From contig CAINCU010000015.1 in NCBI GenBank assembly GCA_903847155.1, forward strand, positions 106,517-170,516: a stretch of DNA of 64,000 bases. Direction: 5' to 3'. The notes under the pieces are model-generated. The model saw nothing but the letters and a program-made list of their open reading frames with translations, did no database searches and was not told where the DNA came from. Shown in pieces: positions 1-7,651 of the stretch; position 1 is the first letter of the stretch; the number at the start of each line of letters is the position of its first letter. Source of the stretch: an uncultured Gallionellaceae bacterium. Lineage in GTDB: Bacteria; Pseudomonadota; Gammaproteobacteria; Burkholderiales; Gallionellaceae. The position numbers and the translations under genes were made by a program.

Positions 1-1865
1 CCGTTAAGCGAAAGCACCCCAAATCCGGCAGTGGCCGCAATGTCCTGTCCGGCGATGTTGCCCTGATTCACCGCGACACGATTCTGTGCAGCCAAACCGC
101 GCAACAAGCCGCCGAACGACCACACTTTATCGTCATAATTGAGGCCGAGACGCGTTTCCAGCGGCGGAATCTGCCCCAGTGGCGTGCCGTCGGTATCATT
201 GTTGCCATGCACATAAGCCAGGCTGCCATTCACCTTCCAGTTCTCCACCAATTGCCACGCAGCACTTGCTTCCGCGCCGTAAGTCGTGGCATTCACATTG
301 CGCGTCACCGTTACGTAAGTCGGCATCATCATAGTGCCCTTGTTGACGTTGGACTGGATCAGATTGAAGTCGGTGATCTTGTTGTAGAACACCGAGACCG
401 AACCGGACAACGCGCCTTCACGGTAATTCAGCCCGGTATCCAGTTGCGTAGTCTTTTCGGGATTGGTGTCGAACGCGCTGGCCGTGGTCATGCTTTCCTT
501 GTTGAACAGTTCCCAATAGTCCGGTGCGCGTGTGGTGTGCCCCAGCCCGATGAACACGGTCGATGCACCCGTGACATCGTGTTCGTAACGCGCAAAGCCG
601 CTGGATAACGTTTGCGCGCGCGTCTGGTTGGCAGTCGGGTTCGCCACAGTACTCATGCCGCGCGCAATGGTGGTGCGATAGTCGGTCGCTTGCCAACTGT
701 CGGCACGCAAACCGACGATCGCGCGATTAATCTCTGATACGTTCTGATGCAACTCGCCGAACACGCCTACGTTCTTGAATTCGGCATCTTTGAGGCGAGG
801 ATTGAGCATGTAGTCGCCCATGTAACCCGGTGCTGCTCCGCTGCGGTTGGTGTGTTCGTTGGTTTGATTATCCAAGCCCAATTTAAGTTGCGACATTTCA
901 GCCAGATTCAGCGTGCCGAGCAGCCGCCCACCCGTCGTTTTGCGATCCGGGTTCATCGCCGCCATCATACTGGTGGGGTCGCCGCCCGCACGCAGACTGT
1001 AACTATCCATCACATGATCCACGTAGTTGTAAAAAACCTGCGCTTCAATACCATCCAGCACGCCGCCGATATGCTGCTTGTTGAACTTCAAGCCGACGTT
1101 GTCGCGCGCGAACTTTGAACCATCCACAGCGCGATCGGCATAGGCCGCTTGCCCGTCACTCTTGGTCAGCGTCAATTCCAAACGCGTATTGTCGTCAGGT
1201 GTCCAGCCCATCGCCGCATTACCGCTCCAGCGCGTGTAGAAAGAATGCACGGCGTTGCCGCTGCCATCCTTGTAATCGTCGGCATGCGAACGTGTGGCGT
1301 CCGCGCGCAGATACGCATTATCCGTTCCCGCGCGCGCTTCGGCCATTTCATCGTTGCGCCCGAAACTGCCCAGCATCACCGAGCCATTGGCTTTGACACC
1401 CGCCGCTTCATGCTTGGTACTGCGCTCGAACAACACCGTCCCCGCCGAATTACCGGGGCCGTACAACACCGTCTGCGGGCCTTTCAACAAGGTGATGCGA
1501 TCATAAGAAGCCGGAAAAACATAAGCCGTCGGCGGATCCATGCGTCCGCCGCAACCGCCGAGAATCTGCTCACCGTCCAGCAAAATATTCAGGCGTGAAC
1601 CCGCCATGCCACGAAACACCGGGTCGCCGTCCGTGCCGCCTTTGCGAATCACCGAGAAGCCGGGAATCATCTTCAGGTAATCCGCGCCATCGTGTGCGGG
1701 TACCGGCTGGCGCGGCTTTTTTGGATTAGTCTGTACAGTCAGCGGCTCTGTGCTTTGCGGTGCAGTCACCACCACCTCATCCAAAGTCGTTGTCTCGGCA
1801 GCTTGCGCCATGCTGCTGATCGCCAACGCAACAGCAGCCAAATTCATTTTCAGCTTCAGGTTCAT
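1..1865 (-). CDS. TonB-dependent copper receptor, OprC/NosA type (3' end cut by window)
   Basis: Outer-membrane active importer driven by TonB-ExbBD and probably specific for copper. The reading frame runs open from the ATG at 1865 to the window edge, giving about 621 residues of a family that is usually near 680-720. It begins with a signal peptide (likely cut after ...SMAQA, residue 23), followed by a TonB box-like TLDEVVVTA, a plug domain and the start of the barrel. The plug holds CGGRMDPPTAY (Cys105, Met109) and the barrel holds DHVMDSY (His284, Met286). These match the CxxxM and HxM copper ligands known for OprC, and the distance between them is almost the same (179 residues here, 180 in OprC as I recall it). 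It is divergent from the RegB/RegA-like pair. Copper specificity rests on family motifs only. Confidence 0.88.
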   Translation of the reverse strand, partial: MNLKLKMNLAAVALAISSMAQAAETTTLDEVVVTAPQSTEPLTVQTNPKKPRQPVPAHDGADYLKMIPGFSVIRKGGTDGDPVFRGMAGSRLNILLDGEQILGGCGGRMDPPTAYVFPASYDRITLLKGPQTVLYGPGNSAGTVLFERSTKHEAAGVKANGSVMLGSFGRNDEMAEARAGTDNAYLRADATRSHADDYKDGSGNAVHSFYTRWSGNAAMGWTPDDNTRLELTLTKSDGQAAYADRAVDGSKFARDNVGLKFNKQHIGGVLDGIEAQVFYNYVDHVMDSYSLRAGGDPTSMMAAMNPDRKTTGGRLLGTLNLAEMSQLKLGLDNQTNEHTNRSGAAPGYMGDYMLNPRLKDAEFKNVGVFGELHQNVSEINRAIVGLRADSWQATDYRTTIARGMSTVANPTANQTRAQTLSSGFARYEHDVTGASTVFIGLGHTTRAPDYWELFNKESMTTASAFDTNPEKTTQLDTGLNYREGALSGSVSVFYNKITDFNLIQSNVNKGTMMMPTYVTVTRNVNATTYGAEASAAWQLVENWKVNGSLAYVHGNNDTDGTPLGQIPPLETRLGLNYDDKVWSFGGLLRGLAAQNRVAVNQGNIAGQDIAATAGFGVLSLN

Positions 1866-1935
1866 TTCAAATTTTCCACAAATCATTCGAGGGTGATACT
1901 GCAGCGAATTGTATGAAAATATTTTTCGCTGTCTC

Positions 1936-1952
1936 TGCGGCATTTTGTCGCA
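1936..1952. promoter_or_regulatory. Candidate RegA/RegR-type binding box
   Basis: The 17-bp imperfect palindrome TGCGGCATTTTGTCGCA lies between the divergent copper receptor and the RegB-like kinase. It agrees at every fixed position with the RegR/RegA box as I recall it (GNGRCRTTNNGNCGC). Its centre is near 1944. If the TAGAAT at 1976-1981 is a -10 element, transcription would start near 1988 and the box would be centred at about -44, a class II activator position. The regulator encoded just downstream has the matching DNA-binding domain, so autoregulation, control of the receptor, or both are plausible. Confidence 0.6.
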
Positions 1953-1975
1953 CCCAAGTATTGGCGTGGCTTTGC

Positions 1976-1981
1976 TAGAAT
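1976..1981 (+). promoter_or_regulatory. Possible -10 element for the RegB-like gene
   Basis: TAGAAT, a good sigma-70 -10 match, lies 7 bp before the ATG of the kinase gene. No good -35 hexamer sits at the usual spacing, which fits an activator-dependent promoter. The mRNA would then be leaderless or nearly so. This is inferred from position only. Confidence 0.35.
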
Positions 1982-1988
1982 CCGCCCC

Positions 1989-3365
1989 ATGAACTCTTCC
2001 CTGCTCGCTAGCCAAACCGGCCATTCGCATCTGCGCAGATTGTTCCTGCTGCGCAGTGTAGTCATCCTCGCGCAGCTTGCCACCCTGATTCTGATACATC
2101 GTTTTCTCAGTACGGACTTTGCGTGGCTGCCAATGCTGGGTGCGGTGAGCTTTCTGGCGCTGACTAATGTGTTGACTTGGTGGCGTTTGTCGCTGGATTT
2201 TCCGGTGGTCAATCTGGAGCTGTTTCTTCAGTTATGCATTGATGTACTGGTGCTGACCGTGCTGCTGTATTACGGCGGAGGTTCGACCAATCCTTTTGTC
2301 TCTATCTACCTGTTGCCACTGGTGATTGCTGCTGCCACCCTTCCGCGCAGCTTCACCTGGGGCATGGCCGCGCTCACGCTGACTTGCTACAGTTTTTTAA
2401 TGGCTTGGCATGTGCCGCTGCCGATGGGCAACGCTCAAACACCGCAAAACCTGGCGTTGATGCAGATGAATCACGATATGCCCGCGCTGCAGAACCCCGC
2501 CGTTGACGGCCTTTGTCAAACGCATCCCGACGCGGCAAGCACTGGCGCAACCTCCATGCCGATGGGTGATGCGTTCAACATCCACGTGTTCGGCATGTGG
2601 CTGAATTTCGTTATCAGCGCGGTGGTCATCGCCTATTTCGTAGTGGAGATGGCGCGCGCGGTGCGCAGCCGCGATGCACAGCTCAACCGCATTCGCGAGG
2701 AGACATTGCGCAACGAACGCATCGTGGCACTCGGCACACTGGCCGCCAGCGCGGCGCATGAGCTGGGCACACCGCTCTCTACCATGTCGGTGGTGATTGG
2801 CGAATTGCGACACGACACGCCGACAACAAGCGAACTGCAAAGCTGCCTGAGCTTACTTGACGATCAGGTGAAGAACTGCAAACGTATTCTCGATACGTTG
2901 ATCAGCCACGCCCAAGAAACACCTAATGAGCTGGACATAAAAAAAATCATGCTTGGTGTGCTGGATGAATGGCAATTGCTGCGCCCCACCGTGCATTTCC
3001 GTTACCAAGTTTCCGGTGCGCAGCCTGCACCGCAACTGCGCACCGATCCGGCCTTGCGCGCTGCCATGCTGAACCTGCTCAACAATGCCGCCGATGCTTC
3101 GCCGGACGAGATGGACATCCTTCTGCGCTGGGATGCGACAAACATCGTACTGGAGATACACGACCACGGCCCCGGCCTGACGCTGGAAGCGGCCAGCCGC
3201 GCGGGCTCAGCCTTCTTCACCACCAAGCAGGAAGGGCGCGGCCTCGGGTTGTTTCTGGCCAACGCCACGCTGGAACGCATGGGCGGCAGCGTGCGCCTGT
3301 TCAACCGCGAAGGCGGCGGTGCGACGACCGAAGTGATGCTGCCGATTACTGGAGAGTCAGCATGA
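1989..3365 (+). CDS. RegB/PrrB-type membrane sensor histidine kinase with Met/His-rich loop
   Basis: Inner-membrane sensor kinase of 458 residues that phosphorylates the regulator encoded next to it. It has about six hydrophobic segments in residues 20-220, the RegB-type GGGSTNPF motif at 96-103 (the quinone/redox-linked motif of the family), the H-box AAHELGTPLST with His257, a conserved cytoplasmic cysteine (Cys297 in VKNCKRIL) where RegB has its redox-active Cys, and an HATPase domain (N-box NLLNNAADA, then DHGPG and GRGLGLF). Unlike typical RegB, the loop before the last membrane segment is about 60 residues long (141-200) and rich in Met and His (MQMNHDM, SMPMGD, NIHVFGMW). The stop overlaps the regulator start as ATGA. 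A copper-sensing role is a hypothesis from the loop and the neighbour. Confidence 0.88.
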   Translation: MNSSLLASQTGHSHLRRLFLLRSVVILAQLATLILIHRFLSTDFAWLPMLGAVSFLALTNVLTWWRLSLDFPVVNLELFLQLCIDVLVLTVLLYYGGGSTNPFVSIYLLPLVIAAATLPRSFTWGMAALTLTCYSFLMAWHVPLPMGNAQTPQNLALMQMNHDMPALQNPAVDGLCQTHPDAASTGATSMPMGDAFNIHVFGMWLNFVISAVVIAYFVVEMARAVRSRDAQLNRIREETLRNERIVALGTLAASAAHELGTPLSTMSVVIGELRHDTPTTSELQSCLSLLDDQVKNCKRILDTLISHAQETPNELDIKKIMLGVLDEWQLLRPTVHFRYQVSGAQPAPQLRTDPALRAAMLNLLNNAADASPDEMDILLRWDATNIVLEIHDHGPGLTLEAASRAGSAFFTTKQEGRGLGLFLANATLERMGGSVRLFNREGGGATTEVMLPITGESA

Positions 3366-3904
3366 CCCCATCCGACAACGATATACCCACCATGCTGCTG
3401 GTCGATGACGATGCCACCTTCAGGGAAGTACTGTCGCGCGCCATGACCAAACGCGGCTTCTCGGTGAGCAGCGCCGACAGCGTCGAAACTGCGCTGCCGC
3501 AGGCGCGCGCCAACCCGCCTGAATTTGCGGTGATCGACCTGAAGATGAATGGCGCATCCGGCCTAGTGCTGGTGCAGGCCCTGCATGAACTCGACCCCGC
3601 CACGCGCATCGTCGTGCTGACCGGTTACGCCAGCATCGCCACGGCGGTGGAAGCGATCAAACTGGGCGCGACGCAATACCTGTCCAAACCCGCCAACGCC
3701 GATGAGATCGTGACTGCCTTCGGCCACAGTGCGCGCTCTGATGTACAGCTGGAAGCACAACCCGTGTCAATCGGGCGTCTGGAATGGGAGCACATCCAGC
3801 GCGTGCTGCATGAAAACGGCGACAACATCACCGCCACCGCCCGCGTACTCAACATGCACCGCCGCACCCTGCAACGCAAGCTGGCCAAGCGTCAGGCAAG
3901 CTGA
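3362..3904 (+). CDS. RegA/PrrA/ActR-type response regulator
   Basis: Response regulator of 180 residues. The receiver domain fills residues 10-120, with the acidic cluster LVDDD, phospho-acceptor Asp59 in VIDLKMNG, LTGYAS and the conserved Lys in YLSKP. A short linker leads to a Fis-type helix-turn-helix at the C terminus (WEHIQRVL...ITATARVLNMHRRTLQRKLAKR), which is almost diagnostic for RegA/PrrA/ActR. These regulators act on redox-responsive genes for respiration, carbon and nitrogen fixation. The ATG overlaps the kinase stop by 4 bp, so the two are translationally coupled. Its own box is probably the palindrome at 1936-1952. Confidence 0.9.
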   Translation: MTPSDNDIPTMLLVDDDATFREVLSRAMTKRGFSVSSADSVETALPQARANPPEFAVIDLKMNGASGLVLVQALHELDPATRIVVLTGYASIATAVEAIKLGATQYLSKPANADEIVTAFGHSARSDVQLEAQPVSIGRLEWEHIQRVLHENGDNITATARVLNMHRRTLQRKLAKRQAS

Positions 3905-3926
3905 CTAGAACTAACCGACCCGCAAG

Positions 3927-3986
3927 CCCCGCCAATAGGCGATCTGCAAGCCACTGCCTCGAAGATTACCGTATTTACTGCCTTGC
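3927..3986 (-). repeat. Dispersed repeat A, copy 1
   Basis: Recognised by CCAATAGGCGATCT near its left end and GTATTTACTG near its right end, in the inverted orientation. It follows the stop of the RegA-like gene by 22 bp. It is one of ten copies or fragments in this window, and the arms are diverged here. Confidence 0.7.
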
Positions 3987-4088
3987 AATAAAGGCACTCC
4001 ACCAATCAGGAATAAATGTTAGTTGTCAGATCATGCACCAATGCCATTAGAATACCGACCATCAACACCACAACATGAAAGAAGCCCC

Positions 4089-4955
4089 ATGAGCAGTGAA
4101 CACGTCAACTTGAGGGAGGCCATCCGTAATCTGGATAACTTGCCCGCCATGCCAGTCATCGCGCATAAGCTGTTAGGGCTACAGATGGATAGCGAAGATG
4201 GCGAGCGGCAAATGATGATGTTGATTTCACAGGATCCGCTAATCTCTGCCAAAATCATCGGCTTATCCAATTCGCCGCTATTCGGCACCACGCACAAAGC
4301 TTCCTCAGTCAGGGAAGCAGCCATGCTGCTCGGGTTAAGGCGTGTAAAGTCGGTCGCTACCGGAATTGCTGTGATGTCATTGGCCAGCAAACCCATCGGC
4401 CGCTTCGATCCGCAAGAATTATGGATTCACAATTTGATCGTGGCCTTCGCCATGTTGCCGGTAGTGCATGCCATGCCTGCCAGAAATCGCCCGGCGGATG
4501 ATCTGATCTTCCTCTCCGGCATGTTGCACGACATCGGCTATCTGGCTTTGGCATATCTGGATAGCAATCTCAGCGACGACCTGCACATGCGCCTGGCTAT
4601 TGAACCGGATAGACCTTCGATTGAAGTGGAGCGCGAACTGCTGGAGGTGACACACGATGAGTTGGGCGCTGAATTAGCCAAACATTGGAATCTGCCGGAC
4701 GAAATCATAGCGGTATTGCGTTATCACCACATCCCGGATGCGCCCGAAGCCGCCGAAGGACAACCGATAGTGCGCATTCTTAACATTACCGAGCGCTTGA
4801 TCCCGTCGATCGGCTTACGCGAATTTTCCGGATTCCAAGTCGAAGCAAAGGAATGGGAGGCGCTGGAAATAGATCCCGCCCAAGCCGACGAAATTTCCTC
4901 TCAAATCGCCGAACAAGCTGATCAGGCAATGCAATTCGCCAGCTCATTCAACTGA
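4089..4955 (+). CDS. HDOD domain protein
   Basis: Cytoplasmic signalling protein of 288 residues made almost entirely of an HDOD domain, a degenerate relative of the HD phosphohydrolase domain found in bacterial signalling proteins. Visible features are the N-terminal LPAMPVIAHKLL, the central SNSPLFG, the HD-like MLHDIGYLAL and the late RYHHIPD. The ATG at 4089 was chosen because GAAAGAAG precedes it at good spacing. A TTG 66 bp upstream in the same frame has no such site. It stands alone, with no effector domain, so its target is unknown. Confidence 0.8.
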   Translation: MSSEHVNLREAIRNLDNLPAMPVIAHKLLGLQMDSEDGERQMMMLISQDPLISAKIIGLSNSPLFGTTHKASSVREAAMLLGLRRVKSVATGIAVMSLASKPIGRFDPQELWIHNLIVAFAMLPVVHAMPARNRPADDLIFLSGMLHDIGYLALAYLDSNLSDDLHMRLAIEPDRPSIEVERELLEVTHDELGAELAKHWNLPDEIIAVLRYHHIPDAPEAAEGQPIVRILNITERLIPSIGLREFSGFQVEAKEWEALEIDPAQADEISSQIAEQADQAMQFASSFN

Positions 4956-5290
4956 CCGCAGGCATTTGCTGCAGTTGAACCACCTGACTCATCTGGGTGA
5001 GCGCAACCAGCACTCATTTTAATGATAGCGACAGTTCCGACTTACAAGCCAGCTCGGCCGCCTACCCACTTCCCGTGAGCAGATGTGCAAGTACGGCGGT
5101 AGTGGCGTGCATCCTCACGGGGGTCTCTTTTGAAATATGTAGTTTGCCGCGGATGAGCACAGATTAAATTGCGGCATAAGTGCCTCTACCGCAAGCTGGA
5201 GTAGAGCACACTTCAGTGCGCTTCATTATCCCCGCAGAAACAGCTAGAATCTCCGACCTCGTAACCACCCATTGAATTAAGGAAAACACC
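4956..5290. other. Intergenic region upstream of ilvE
   Basis: No gene is supported in these 335 bp. The only feature seen is a possible sigma-70 promoter close to ilvE, listed separately. Confidence 0.5.
5222..5250 (+). promoter_or_regulatory. Possible sigma-70 promoter of ilvE
   Basis: TTCATT at 5222-5227 and TAGAAT at 5245-5250 are separated by 17 bp and end about 40 bp before the ilvE ATG. The -10 match is good and the -35 match is moderate. Confidence 0.4.
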
Positions 5291-6211
5291 ATGTCCATGT
5301 CCGACCGCGACGGCTTTATCTGGCACGACGGCAAGCTCGTACCTTGGCGCGAAGCTACCACTCACGTACTGACCCATACGTTGCATTACGGCATGGGTGT
5401 GTTTGAGGGGGTACGGGCGTACAAGACGAATCAGGGCACGGCGATCTTCCGTTTGCAGGAGCATACCGACCGCCTGTTCAATTCGGCTTATATCTTCCAG
5501 ATGAAGATACCGTATGACAAAGCAACGATTCTGGAAGCGCAAAAGGAAGTGGTGCGCGCCAACAAGCTGGAATCCTGCTACATCCGTCCAATCGTGTTTT
5601 ACGGTTCGGAGGCGATGGGCATCGCCGCCACCACGTTGAGCGTGCATGTGGCGATCGCCGCCTGGACGTGGGGCGCGTATCTGGGCGAGGAAGGCATGGC
5701 GAAGGGCATTCGCGTGAAGACTTCCAGCTTTACCCGCCATCATGTGAACATCAATATGTGCCGCTCCAAATCGGTGGGCTCTTATACCAACTCCATTCTG
5801 GCGCATCAGGAAGTGGCGCACGACGGTTACGACGAGGCATTACTGCTGGACGTGGACGGTTACGTGGCAGAAGGTGCGGGCGAGAACATCTTCATCGTGA
5901 AGAAGGGCAAGCTGTACACGCCCGACTTGACTTCGTGCCTGGAAGGCATCACGCGCGATTCCATAGTGACGCTGGCGAAAGACATGGGGCTGGAGCTGAT
6001 CGAGAAGCGTATTACGCGCGACGAGGTGTATTGCGCCGATGAAGCGTTCTTCACCGGCACGGCAGCGGAAGTGACGCCGATCCGCGAACTGGATACGCGT
6101 ACCATCGGCATCGGCAGTCGCGGCCCGGTCACCACCAAGTTGCAAGCGGCGTTCTTCGACATCGTGGCCGGCAAGAACGCCAAATACGCCAACTGGCTGG
6201 CGCACGTTTAA
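5291..6211 (+). CDS. ilvE: Branched-chain amino acid aminotransferase
   Basis: Class IV PLP aminotransferase of 306 residues, catalysing the last step of leucine, isoleucine and valine synthesis with glutamate as amino donor. Family signatures are [13 protein letters not shown] near residue 33, the PLP lysine in [15 protein letters not shown], and the later [19 protein letters not shown] and [19 protein letters not shown] precedes the first ATG at normal spacing. The zinc-finger gene starts 23 bp downstream and waaF follows, an arrangement common in betaproteobacteria and probably one transcript. Confidence 0.95.
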   Translation: MSMSDRDGFIWHDGKLVPWREATTHVLTHTLHYGMGVFEGVRAYKTNQGTAIFRLQEHTDRLFNSAYIFQMKIPYDKATILEAQKEVVRANKLESCYIRPIVFYGSEAMGIAATTLSVHVAIAAWTWGAYLGEEGMAKGIRVKTSSFTRHHVNINMCRSKSVGSYTNSILAHQEVAHDGYDEALLLDVDGYVAEGAGENIFIVKKGKLYTPDLTSCLEGITRDSIVTLAKDMGLELIEKRITRDEVYCADEAFFTGTAAEVTPIRELDTRTIGIGSRGPVTTKLQAAFFDIVAGKNAKYANWLAHV

Positions 6212-6234
6212 CTTCACAAAACAAGGGGAAGAGC

Positions 6235-6435
6235 ATGTCCAACGAAACCATCACGCAGCGTTACGTCGAAGTCACCGCAGAGTCCTTGCCCTTGTTCTGC
6301 CCGACGCCGGAATCCAGTCTGTGGAACGCGCATCCGCGTGTCGCCATTCCGGTGGACAAACTGGGCGAAGCGCGTTGTCCGTATTGCGGAACGCTGTATA
6401 AGTTCAAAGGTGATTTGCCCAAAGGACATCATTAA
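6235..6435 (+). CDS. Small CHCC zinc-finger protein
   Basis: A 66-residue protein with one CHCC zinc finger: Cys22 in LFCPTP, a His in NAHPRV and the pair CPYCGT, the layout of PF10276 (related to the NDUFS6 zinc finger). The function of the bacterial members is not settled. AAGGGGAAGAG is a strong ribosome binding site before its ATG. It lies between ilvE and waaF. Confidence 0.85.
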   Translation: MSNETITQRYVEVTAESLPLFCPTPESSLWNAHPRVAIPVDKLGEARCPYCGTLYKFKGDLPKGHH

Positions 6436-6472
6436 TTTTCCAGCGGGCGCACTGCCCCGCTTGTCCTTCACC

Positions 6473-7486
6473 ATGAAAAGAATCCTCATCATTGCGCCGA
6501 GTTGGGTGGGCGACTGTGTGCTGATGCAGCCCATGCTGCATCGCTTGCTGCAACGTCATCCGCATGCCTGTCTCGACGTGCTGGCTCCGCCGTGGACGGA
6601 AAAACTGTTGCGTCTGATGCCCGAGGTACACGACATCATCATCAATCACTTCCCGCATGGCGCTTTCGGATTGTCTGACCGGCGACGCTTGGGGGTGCAA
6701 TTGCGCAAAACGCAATACGATCAAGTCATCGTGTTGCCCAATTCGTGGAAATCCGCGCTGGTTCCGTTCTTCGCCAACATCCCGCTGCGCACCGGCTTCG
6801 TCGGCGAGCTGCGCTACGGCCTGCTCAACGACGCGCGCAAATTGAACGAGAAAAAACTGCCGCTGATGGTGGAACGTTTCGCGCAACTTGCCGAAGCGCC
6901 GCATCACGAGATCGCACGCCCTATGCCATCGCCCCAATTGCAGGTAAGCAATGCGCAACGCGCACAAGTCATTGCCAAATTCGGTTTGACGCTGGACAAG
7001 CCGGTCGCCGTGTTCTGTCCCGGCGCGGAGTATGGCCCGGCCAAACGCTGGCCTGAGCATTATTACGCCGAATTGGCGCAGTATCTGCGTGAACAAGATT
7101 ATGCGGTGTGGTTGATCGGCTCACCCAAGGATAAGGAAGTCGCCGAAAAGATCATCGCGCTGGGCAACGAACCCTGCCGCAATCTGTGCGGCGTGACTGA
7201 CTTGGCCGAAGCCATCGCGCTGTTGTCGTGCGCCGATCTGGTAGTGAGCAACGACTCCGGTCTGATGCATATCGCCGCCGCACTGGACAGGCCGATGCTG
7301 GCCATCTTCGGCTCCAGCAGTCCCGAGTTCACGCCGCCACTGTCGGACAAAGCGCACGTGCTCAAAATCGATCTGCCATGCAGCCCGTGCTTCAAACGCG
7401 AATGCCCGCTGGGGCACTTTAATTGCATGCTGAAGCTGTCGCCGAAACTGGTCGAACGCTACATTCCGGTTCATCTAAAAAGATAG
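6473..7486 (+). CDS. waaF: ADP-heptose:LPS heptosyltransferase II
   Basis: Glycosyltransferase family 9 enzyme of 337 residues that adds the second heptose to the LPS inner core at the inner face of the inner membrane. It begins MKRILIIAPSWVGDCVLMQP, with the conserved early Asp, and carries FCPGAEYGPAKRWP and the nucleotide-sugar site VSNDSGLMHIAAAL with GSSSPEFTPP. The frame extends upstream into the zinc-finger gene. The ATG at 6473 is preferred because family proteins start with this motif. Confidence 0.93.
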   Translation: MKRILIIAPSWVGDCVLMQPMLHRLLQRHPHACLDVLAPPWTEKLLRLMPEVHDIIINHFPHGAFGLSDRRRLGVQLRKTQYDQVIVLPNSWKSALVPFFANIPLRTGFVGELRYGLLNDARKLNEKKLPLMVERFAQLAEAPHHEIARPMPSPQLQVSNAQRAQVIAKFGLTLDKPVAVFCPGAEYGPAKRWPEHYYAELAQYLREQDYAVWLIGSPKDKEVAEKIIALGNEPCRNLCGVTDLAEAIALLSCADLVVSNDSGLMHIAAALDRPMLAIFGSSSPEFTPPLSDKAHVLKIDLPCSPCFKRECPLGHFNCMLKLSPKLVERYIPVHLKR

Positions 7487-7498
7487 CAGACCTGCTTG

Positions 7499-7530
7499 CA
7501 GATCGCCTATTGACGGGCATCTCCACGAGG
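7499..7530 (+). repeat. Dispersed repeat A, partial copy 2
   Basis: Only the right half of the element remains (GATCGCCTATTGACGGGC plus ATCTCCACGAGG). It starts 13 bp after the waaF stop, in the gap between the convergent waaF and alaS. Confidence 0.75.
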
Positions 7531-7544
7531 TACGAGAAAAAGAT

Positions 7545-7608
7545 GTAGGGTGCGTTTACGCACCCGCAAGGGATGTTGCACTTCAATTGGTGCGCAAGCG
7601 CACCCTAC
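7545..7608. repeat. Inverted repeat element G (TAGGGTGCG / GCACCCTA)
   Basis: The arms GTAGGGTGCG and GCGCACCCTAC enclose about 45 bp, with more GC-rich palindromic sequence inside. A related element with the same ends lies at 18238-18316. It sits between the convergent ends of waaF and alaS. Confidence 0.65.
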
Positions 7609-7618
7609 GGAATTAGAT

Positions 7619-7644
7619 GCGTGGGCACAGAAGCGTGCCCACGC
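7619..7644. terminator. Bidirectional hairpin between waaF and alaS
   Basis: GCGTGGGCAC and GTGCCCACGC form a perfect 10-bp stem around a 6-nt loop, 8 bp beyond the alaS stop. No long T run follows on either strand, so rho-independent termination is uncertain. Confidence 0.5.
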
Positions 7645-7651
7645 TACAAAA

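Noticed and set aside
2969..3360. Upstream extension of the RegA-like regulator frame inside the kinase gene
   Set aside because: The extension is Arg/Ala/Pro-rich shadow sequence; the receiver domain starts right after the ATG at 3362.
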